From Wolbachia endosymbiont (group B) of Protocalliphora azurea (GTDB taxonomy: Bacteria > Pseudomonadota > Alphaproteobacteria > Rickettsiales > Anaplasmataceae), in contig NZ_OX366394.1 of the NCBI RefSeq assembly GCF_947251865.1, positions 1,178,001 to 1,242,000 of the forward strand: a DNA stretch of 64,000 nucleotides, written 5' to 3'. This document shows, in pieces, positions 58,478 to 64,000 of this stretch. Numbering within the stretch: the stretch's first letter is position 1; the number at the start of each line of letters is the position of its first letter. The notes below the pieces were generated by a model. The model was not told the DNA's origin and made no database searches. It saw nothing but the letters and a program-made list of their open reading frames with translations. The translations under genes were made by a program, and so were the position numbers.

Positions 58478-58759
58478 CTACTTACCGTCACTTTTTTTAT
58501 CATTATTACTAACTATAGTAATGGCATATGCGCATAATTCTGGAAAAGAGATCCCGTTTTCTTGAGACAACTTGTATAATTTTTGCAAACTTTCTTTAAC
58601 TTTATTAGGAATGTTTCCTCCACGCTCCTTTGCAAGCCATGAATCTTGATGGTGAATTGGATGAGTATCACCCTTTGGATTTCCTATATATACTGCAAAA
58701 GGTGCATTCTGTCCTTTGAAATCACACTGTACAGTAAATTTTTTTATAGACTCAGCCAT
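58478..58759 (-). CDS. DUF2610 domain protein, 93 aa
   Basis: A small soluble protein of the Rickettsiales-associated DUF2610 family (KKFTVQCDFKGQNAPFAVYIGNPKGD and SWLAKERGGNIPNKVKESLQKLYKL). Its ATG directly follows the stop codon of the next upstream gene, so both are one transcript. Function is unknown. Confidence 0.8.
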   Translation of the reverse strand: MAESIKKFTVQCDFKGQNAPFAVYIGNPKGDTHPIHHQDSWLAKERGGNIPNKVKESLQKLYKLSQENGISFPELCAYAITIVSNNDKKSDGK

Positions 58760-59152
58760 TTAAAGACCTCTACTTTTCTTTTTAACCGATTTTATAGAAG
58801 ATACAAGAGGTGGTTTTTTGATAAAATCTTGCCTATTAAACACACTTTCTTTGCCTTCTAAAGCTCGACGAACATCGGCTCTGCTTAGCTGTGACTCTTT
58901 TGCTACCCTCATTCCATGCTTTACCATAATATTAGTATATGCTAACACTTTTTTTACTAACTCTAGATCACCATTCAACATTTGAACCAATGCTTGAAAT
59001 ACCTCCGCTAAAGTTAATCCATCAGCACTTACAACCTTATTTTCTACAAAATTGATAGCTTCTTTAAATTTATATTCAATACCATCATCTTGAGGTATAA
59101 GGGTAACATAATCCGTATCTTGATTGTCCATAACCAAAGCAATACTACTCAT
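58760..59152 (-). CDS. Hypothetical protein paired with DUF2610, 130 aa
   Basis: I do not recognise it by name. It is soluble with a mainly helical core (VFQALVQMLNGDLELVKKVLAYTN) and a basic C-terminal tail (KSVKKKSRGL). It is immediately upstream of the DUF2610 gene with no gap, implying a shared task. There is no toxin catalytic motif. Confidence 0.7.
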   Translation of the reverse strand: MSSIALVMDNQDTDYVTLIPQDDGIEYKFKEAINFVENKVVSADGLTLAEVFQALVQMLNGDLELVKKVLAYTNIMVKHGMRVAKESQLSRADVRRALEGKESVFNRQDFIKKPPLVSSIKSVKKKSRGL

Positions 59153-59219
59153 ATGTTTTTAAACTTATATTATATATATAAATACTCCACTATTTTATAG
59201 TATGGCACGCTATAGTTAA

Positions 59220-60263
59220 ATGTTTATTAATAATATGCTCACTTATATACACGAATTAATTGATAAAAGCCAAGGATCAATATCTATCAGCGATTTCATA
59301 AGTGCTGCTCTATATCATAAAGAGTACGGTTATTACATGAATAAATTACCACTTGGCAAAGATGGTGACTTCATTACTGCACCTGAAATTAGTCAGCTAT
59401 TTGGTGAAACAATTGCAGTGTGGATAATGAATACATGGGAAAAATTAGGAAAGCCATCAAAATTTTCTCTAGTTGAACTTGGACCAGGTAAAGGAACACT
59501 CATTCACGATATAATAAGAGTTACTAAAAAATACAGCTGTTTTTTTAGCTCAATGAACATTCACCTAGTTGAAATAAGTCCTCTTTTACAGAAAATACAA
59601 AAGGAAAAATTAAAGGGATTAGATATTAATTGGCACACAGATGTCGACAACTTACCAAATCAGCCAACTATTTTTTTTGCAAATGAGTTATTTGACGCCC
59701 TTCCAATTGACCAATTTATTTATCGTGATGAGCAGTGGTATGAAAATAGAGTAATAAAACAAGATGATGGCAGTCTTTCATTGTCACTCCAGTGCTTAAC
59801 CAGACCAAAAACTGGATTCCAGACTGGAATGACAGGGGGTTTCAATGGTGCAGTAGTGGAAGTATGCCTAGCCGGAATCGAAATATTAAAGAAACTTGAG
59901 AATAAGATAGTCAATAACGGAGGAGCTGCCCTGATTATAGATTATGGTTATGTATATCCTGAATATAAGAGCACTTTGCAATCGATAAGGCAGCATAAAT
60001 ATACTAATTTTCTTGAAAACGTCGGTAATAGTGACATCACTGCACTTGTGAACTTTCAATCATTAAAAGATTCATTAAGGCACGTAAATTGTGAGATTTT
60101 GACTCAAAGAGAATTTTTACACCTTTTTGGTATAAAGGAAAGAGCACAAGCTTTAATGAAAAATGCAAGTAATGAACAGAAGAATAAGATCTTCAGTGAA
60201 TTTTTAAGGTTAACTGAAAATATGGGTACTCTCTTTAAGGTAATGCTGATTCACCATTTGTAG
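59220..60263 (+). CDS. MidA/NDUFAF7-type SAM-dependent methyltransferase with in-frame palindromic element
   Basis: The family (DUF185) includes the mitochondrial arginine methyltransferase NDUFAF7 needed for complex I assembly. SAM-site VELGPGKGTLIHDI (near residue 82) and the ANELFDALPIDQF motif are present. Residues about 188-205 are encoded by a palindromic repeat (59782-59835) absent from the family consensus, where LS…VVEVC would be close together. The frame is kept. Total length 347 residues. Confidence 0.9.
   Translation: MFINNMLTYIHELIDKSQGSISISDFISAALYHKEYGYYMNKLPLGKDGDFITAPEISQLFGETIAVWIMNTWEKLGKPSKFSLVELGPGKGTLIHDIIRVTKKYSCFFSSMNIHLVEISPLLQKIQKEKLKGLDINWHTDVDNLPNQPTIFFANELFDALPIDQFIYRDEQWYENRVIKQDDGSLSLSLQCLTRPKTGFQTGMTGGFNGAVVEVCLAGIEILKKLENKIVNNGGAALIIDYGYVYPEYKSTLQSIRQHKYTNFLENVGNSDITALVNFQSLKDSLRHVNCEILTQREFLHLFGIKERAQALMKNASNEQKNKIFSEFLRLTENMGTLFKVMLIHHL
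59782..59835 (+). repeat. Palindromic element inserted in frame in the methyltransferase gene
   Basis: TGTCACTCCAGT … ACTGGAATGACA forms an 11-bp imperfect stem around a 30-base interior containing a nested ACTGG/CCAG pair. It is 54 bp long (18 codons) and has no stop in frame. Confidence 0.78.
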
Positions 60264-61162
60264 TCTTGTGTAGTTCTTATGTTAAACATACAAATACTAA
60301 AAAATTTACAGAATAAAAAAGGTAAAAAAAACGTATCTGTTCAGCAGAGTAGCAAAATAAGATAGACAGATAAGACTATCATAGGAACAAATAGGTGTCA
60401 TGAAAGTAGCTGACACTGGCACGACAACAAAAAAGTTACTCAAATGACACCCTTTTGATGCACAATTTTTGGTGCATCACGTACTGATTTTCATCCAAGA
60501 CGATGTCATGCAAGTAGCTGACACTGGCATCCAGCCTTTTCGCGCAAAAAACGTTGTAAAGTGTTTAGTTGGATCCCAGCTGGAATGACACTTGGTTATG
60601 CAAGAAATCTATTGTCAAAAAAAATTACTTCCGCATATTTTGAATCTGATTATAATGACAATTAGAGATATTTTAAGAGCTCAAAATCTATCTTTGTCTG
60701 CAGACTTTCAGTTAACTTTTCAATAAAAAACGTAGCGTATCTTTTTCAGCGGTCTGTCATATGTGCGCTGCATTTTTTTCTAATCTTTTTATACAGGAGG
60801 ATTTTATGTCCAGAATTCCAGATACTTGACCTTTACTTTAGCTAATAACAGGCGCCTGTGATTTTTATAAAGAAAGTGTAGGAAAAACTGTTTCCAGGCA
60901 TAAATTTGCCATGTATACCTAAAAAGTAATTATATTAGCATAATATTCATACTTATATGCCAATATTAATATTCTTTGAATGGAATACGAAATTAATGTT
61001 GAAAAAATATGTACCAAAAAATTTATGTGGGATCTATGCCGAAGCTCAAATTGCATGACACCATTTATTTTTATGGTTTTGTCTATTTTATTTTGCCACT
61101 CTGCTAAACGGATACATTTAATTCCATTTTTATCGAGCAGATAATTGTCATATATTAGCTTA
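60264..61162. repeat. 0.9-kb repeat-rich gap between methyltransferase gene and IS630
   Basis: It contains an inverted pair (60333-60402 with 61055-61115, sharing AGCAGAGTgGCAAAATAA and GGTGTCATG), palindromic repeat copies at 60390-60445 and 60505-60592, and an orphan leader (60671-60829). A minus-strand open stretch across 60919-61260 runs into the IS and repeat sequence and is not a convincing gene. Confidence 0.65.
60671..60829 (+). promoter_or_regulatory. Orphan gene leader, copy B (SD + ATG + seven codons, then stop)
   Basis: Same order as copy A at 47788-47970: AGAGCTC, perfect palindrome GTCTGCAGAC (60696-60705), AT-rich stretch, ACAGGAGG, ATG at 60806. The frame MSRIPDT ends at TGA (60827-60829). 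The upstream region is better conserved than the downstream. Confidence 0.5.
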
Positions 61163-62262
61163 TACCAATTCCCACTATGCAAAGAACAGATAGACAATAA
61201 TGGGAAAGAAGTGATAATAAAGTAGATAAAATAGAGAGGTATAAATGGCATTAAGGTCAAAACTATTAGACGAAAAAGTTGTAAATTTGGCGAAAGAAAT
61301 GTTAAAAAAGGTCAGAAATAACGCATATGTTTCAAAAAAGTTACAAGCGGTGATAGCAGGAAAAGAAAGTAGTATAAGCGCTGTGGCAAGAATATGTAAA
61401 ATTTCAAGGACTGCTTTGACTGAATGGATAAAGCATCTAAAATTTGGTAGAGTAGAAAGATTATTTGCCCCGTCTCAGCGGCGAAGAAAAAGCAAATTAA
61501 AGAAAAATCAACGTGAGCAAATTGAAATATGGGTAGAAAGAAATCCAAATATTACTATTAAGGAAGTGCAGATAAAAATCTCAGAGGAATTTGGCCTAAA
61601 CATTAGCAAATCAACAGTGCACCGTGAGATACAAAGGATGAAATTTTCTTATATAACACCGAGGCCAATGCACCATAAACAAGATAAAAACAAGCAAGAA
61701 GAGTTTAAAAAATACTTCAATAAAATAGTCAATTCCCACCCTGAAAAAGAGGTGTTTTTTTGATGAATCACGATTTGGAACTCATTCAAAAATCGGACAC
61801 GGATGGTTTAAAAAAGGGGTCAGAACGCAGGTTAAAATGAAAATTGGTAGACAAAATTTCTATATCTACAGTGCGGTAAATCCAAGAAGTGGTAAGAAAA
61901 TCAGCCTACTTGCTCCATATGTAAACACTGATTGTATGAATATATTTCTGGAGCAGATGTCGAAAGATTTAGGCACGAAAAAAGCCTTTCTTGTAATGGA
62001 TTGTGCAAGTTGGCATAGATCAAAAAGTTTGAAATTTCAGGAAAACATTACCATTATATACTTGCCTCCTTATTCACCGGAACTGAATCCTGTTGAGAGG
62101 TTGTGGCAATATATCAAATACAATACTTTACGTAACAGAGTCTACGATACCATAGGCTTACTTGCAGATGTTCTGTGTAATTTTATTGTCAGTATTTCCA
62201 GCACTACTATTAAACGAGTTTGTAATGTTTCTTATTTGTTCGATTAGTAATGGAATTTGGTA
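61163..62262 (+). mobile_element. IS630-family insertion sequence, copy 2
   Basis: Identical by eye over the full 1100 bp to copy 1 (41199-42298), with TA at both ends. It lies between the repeat-rich gap and the convergent ankyrin gene. Identity implies recent transposition or gene conversion. Confidence 0.9.
61245..62247 (+). CDS. IS630-family transposase, copy 2
   Basis: Same two frames as copy 1: 61245-61763 with the DNA-binding domain, and a continuation after the T7 tract (about 61754-61760), with its own ATG at 61837, ending at 62247 with the C-terminal DDE residues. The two proteins are identical to those of copy 1. Confidence 0.85.
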
Positions 62263-62280
62263 TTAGTTCTCCTGTTATAC

Positions 62281-63621
62281 TTAAATATAAATCAGCATAG
62301 CCCTAATTTTTTTATATATTTTACTTCTTTCTCTATATTTAATAATAGGCTTGAAAATAAATGGTAAACCTATAATTGTTAAGCTTAGAGCTAGGATTGA
62401 AAGTACACAAAAGGCTTTGTGTTTACTATGTAGCTCTTTCAAGTAAAGCATCAAAAACCTACAAAATTTTTTGTAATTTTCTTCAATATTTTTTTTGCTA
62501 TGAGCCTTGTCAATAAACATATCTATTGCAGTATAATCATTACTACAATTAATTGCCCCTTTTTCTATTAATAGCTGAGCTATATCAAAATAATCCTTTT
62601 GAATAGTAAGATGCAGAGGTGTAAAACCTTGTTGATCACAAATATTCATATTGGCTTTTACTGCTAACAACATTCTTACAATTTCTACATGGCCTTTTTT
62701 AGCTGCAAGTAGCAGAGGAGTTCTGTTGCATCTAGTGACGGCATTAACGTTTACCTTAAGCTCCAATAAGAACTTAACTGCTTTAGTATCACCATTATAG
62801 CTAGCTTTATGTAACCTGGTGTTACCGCTACAATCTTGGTCATCTGCTTCTATTCCCTTTGAAACAAGAAATGTTACCATTTGCCTATTATTATGCTTAA
62901 TAGCGCAATCCAGTGCATCAAAACCATGTTTATTTTTTGTGCAAATAAACTCTTTTAACTTAGCTTTTGCTTGCTTTACAATAAGCTTTACCAGTTGCAT
63001 TTTGTTGTTATATGCTGCTAGAAAAAGCGTAGTATTATTTTCTGCATCTTTTGCTTCTATGTTTGCACCTTTCTTTATCAGATATTCTATAATCTCTGCT
63101 CTACTTTCATAATGTGTAGTACATTGATAAATGGTCAAAAATAAAGGAGTACGAAAGTTGTTATCTTCACATTCAAGATTTGCTCCGCTATCAATTAAAA
63201 TCTGGACGCTCTTTTTAGAACCGTATAATGAAGCTATGTGAAGAGGAGTATAGCCTTCCTCAGCATCTTTTTCATTAATTTTTGCGCCTTTTGTTATTAA
63301 AAAATCCATTAATTCTGTGTCATCTTGTAGTGTAGCAAGGTGAAGTGGAGTAAATCCATTTTTATCTCTAGAATTAATTGTCAATTGATTAACAAGAAGT
63401 TTAGCAATTTTTTTGTGTCCATGCATAATAGCATAATGCAGTGGATTTCTATTTTCATTGTCCACAACATTAAAGTCAGCTTCGTGCTCTAATAATGATT
63501 TTACTCCAACTAAATCGCCTTCTTTTGTAAACTTATGCAAGAGAGTGACTCCGCTTACATCTTTTGAGTTAATATCAAATCCACTTTCTACCAATTGATG
63601 TATGTCTTCCTCACACGCCAT
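62281..63621 (-). CDS. Ankyrin-repeat protein with C-terminal membrane segment, 446 aa
   Basis: About eleven ankyrin repeats cover residues 15-360 (for example FTPLHLATLQDDTELMDFLITKGAKIN and RTPLLLAAKKGHVEIVRMLLAVKANMN). A helical linker and a hydrophobic segment (about 400-420, VLSILALSLTIIGLPFIF) follow, then a basic tail. The repeats are divergent, so this is an older array than the one at 48267. Candidate host-interacting protein; no target can be named. The IS630 copy ends 18 bp past its stop. Confidence 0.9.
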   Translation of the reverse strand: MACEEDIHQLVESGFDINSKDVSGVTLLHKFTKEGDLVGVKSLLEHEADFNVVDNENRNPLHYAIMHGHKKIAKLLVNQLTINSRDKNGFTPLHLATLQDDTELMDFLITKGAKINEKDAEEGYTPLHIASLYGSKKSVQILIDSGANLECEDNNFRTPLFLTIYQCTTHYESRAEIIEYLIKKGANIEAKDAENNTTLFLAAYNNKMQLVKLIVKQAKAKLKEFICTKNKHGFDALDCAIKHNNRQMVTFLVSKGIEADDQDCSGNTRLHKASYNGDTKAVKFLLELKVNVNAVTRCNRTPLLLAAKKGHVEIVRMLLAVKANMNICDQQGFTPLHLTIQKDYFDIAQLLIEKGAINCSNDYTAIDMFIDKAHSKKNIEENYKKFCRFLMLYLKELHSKHKAFCVLSILALSLTIIGLPFIFKPIIKYRERSKIYKKIRAMLIYI

Positions 63622-63863
63622 ACCATTTTAATTAAACCCTTTTCGCATTAACAATACTCCCACTTAATTAAGTTTGAATGAATCTGTAAGAGAGATATAA
63701 ACGTTAGGGAGATTTGCGATAAACGGTAAGAAAAAGGGCAGAAAGTCAAAATCTATCTAACACAACTAAATTTTACCTGCTTTTTTTGTACTCTATCTCT
63801 ACTTTTGCATTTACATTTGCTGAATCACTTTCCTGCTTTACAATAAGGAGATCCATATGTTTT
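63622..63863. other. Intergenic region
   Basis: AT-rich, no gene or clear repeat seen. It separates the ankyrin gene from a partial minus-strand gene. Confidence 0.4.
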
Positions 63864-64000
63864 CTATGTAGCTAAGTAAGAAGAATCTTTGCTCGAACTT
63901 GTACATTTTGAAATATTTTTACAAAACTCTATAAAATCATTCACTGCCTCGTTCTCATTCTTAACCTCAACCTTTTTAGATTTAAGATCTTTAAGTACAT
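63864..64000 (-). CDS. Partial hypothetical protein (3' end only)
   Basis: An open minus-strand frame enters from the right edge of the window and gives 44 residues (…VKNENEAVNDFIEFCKNIS…, ending SSYLAT) before TAG at 63864-63866. The composition is coding-like and hydrophilic. The start and identity lie outside the window. Confidence 0.5.
   Translation of the reverse strand, partial: VLKDLKSKKVEVKNENEAVNDFIEFCKNISKCTSSSKDSSYLAT

Noticed and set aside
58478..59152. Toxin-antitoxin module
   Set aside because: Neither small protein shows a toxin active site or an antitoxin DNA-binding motif. Only the tight spacing suggested it.
60919..61260. Minus-strand 113-residue open frame
   Set aside because: It spans an inverted repeat and the left end of the IS630 element, has no ribosome site, and its composition is biased by AT-rich repeat sequence.

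Overview
The window is a piece of a Wolbachia chromosome (Alphaproteobacteria, Rickettsiales). The DNA is strongly AT-rich. Conserved housekeeping genes are scattered singly on both strands, mixed with ankyrin-repeat genes, recent and decayed insertion sequences, and many copies of a short palindromic repeat (core like TGTCATTCCAGTGcttGACACTGGAATGACA). The repertoire fits an obligate intracellular lipid-, heme- and nucleotide-handling alphaproteobacterium: aerobic respiration genes (sdhA, sucA), a ubiquinone set (ispB, ubiD, COQ9-type), dapD, murD and lgt/lspA, and the alphaproteobacterial TrcR-type regulator. No rRNA, CRISPR array, complete prophage or cif gene pair is present.

Layout. 1-8.2 kb: lepA, a hypothetical, glutaredoxin, then a ribF-lspA-M16-M16 block and purN. 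8.2-17.6 kb: mrpE, an ankyrin gene, smpB, lgt, a phospholipase-D-type nuclease, ubiD, a periplasmic transglutaminase-like protein and a DsbA-family oxidoreductase. 17.7-20.6 kb: an accessory island with an OTU-type cysteine protease (candidate deubiquitinase), an orphan gene-transfer-agent tail gene and a lineage-specific gene behind a 34-bp perfect palindrome. 20.7-30 kb: sucA, a proline-rich candidate effector, trpS, grpE, ispB, rpsP and a PpiD-like foldase. 30.1-39.1 kb: a decayed IS5 copy, trcR, rho, guaB, rsmA, tRNA-Thr, tpiA, murD carrying an in-frame palindromic element, and a COQ9-family gene. 39.1-42.3 kb: an ankyrin fragment, a broken IS903-type element and an intact-looking IS630 copy that supplies the end of fabD. 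42.3-47.8 kb: fabD, rpmE, nadK, a four-helix membrane protein with EPIYA and PPxY motifs, an iron-binding protein and pyrB. 47.8-55.2 kb: repeats, ankyrin genes, a secreted low-complexity/pentapeptide pair, gmk and a degron-bearing ankyrin protein. 55.2-64 kb: sdhA, a zinc-ribbon protein, dapD, DUF2610 pair, a MidA/NDUFAF7-type methyltransferase with another in-frame palindromic element, a 0.9-kb repeat-rich gap, a second identical IS630 and a 446-residue ankyrin protein.

The most interesting signal is a dispersed set of candidate host-directed proteins built alike: a hydrophilic or ankyrin/protease region followed by a C-terminal hydrophobic hairpin, several carrying exact eukaryotic short linear motifs. 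These are EPIYA plus PPxY (44492-45664), DSGxxS beta-TrCP-type degrons in two unrelated proteins (23748-25115 and 53158-55206), a possible PP1-docking KVHF, and an OTU protease (17762-18868). Together they suggest a bacterium that plugs into host tyrosine-kinase and ubiquitin signalling. This is inference from motifs only. A second theme is repeat invasion of coding DNA: palindromic elements translated inside murD and midA, and an IS-encoded tail on FabD.
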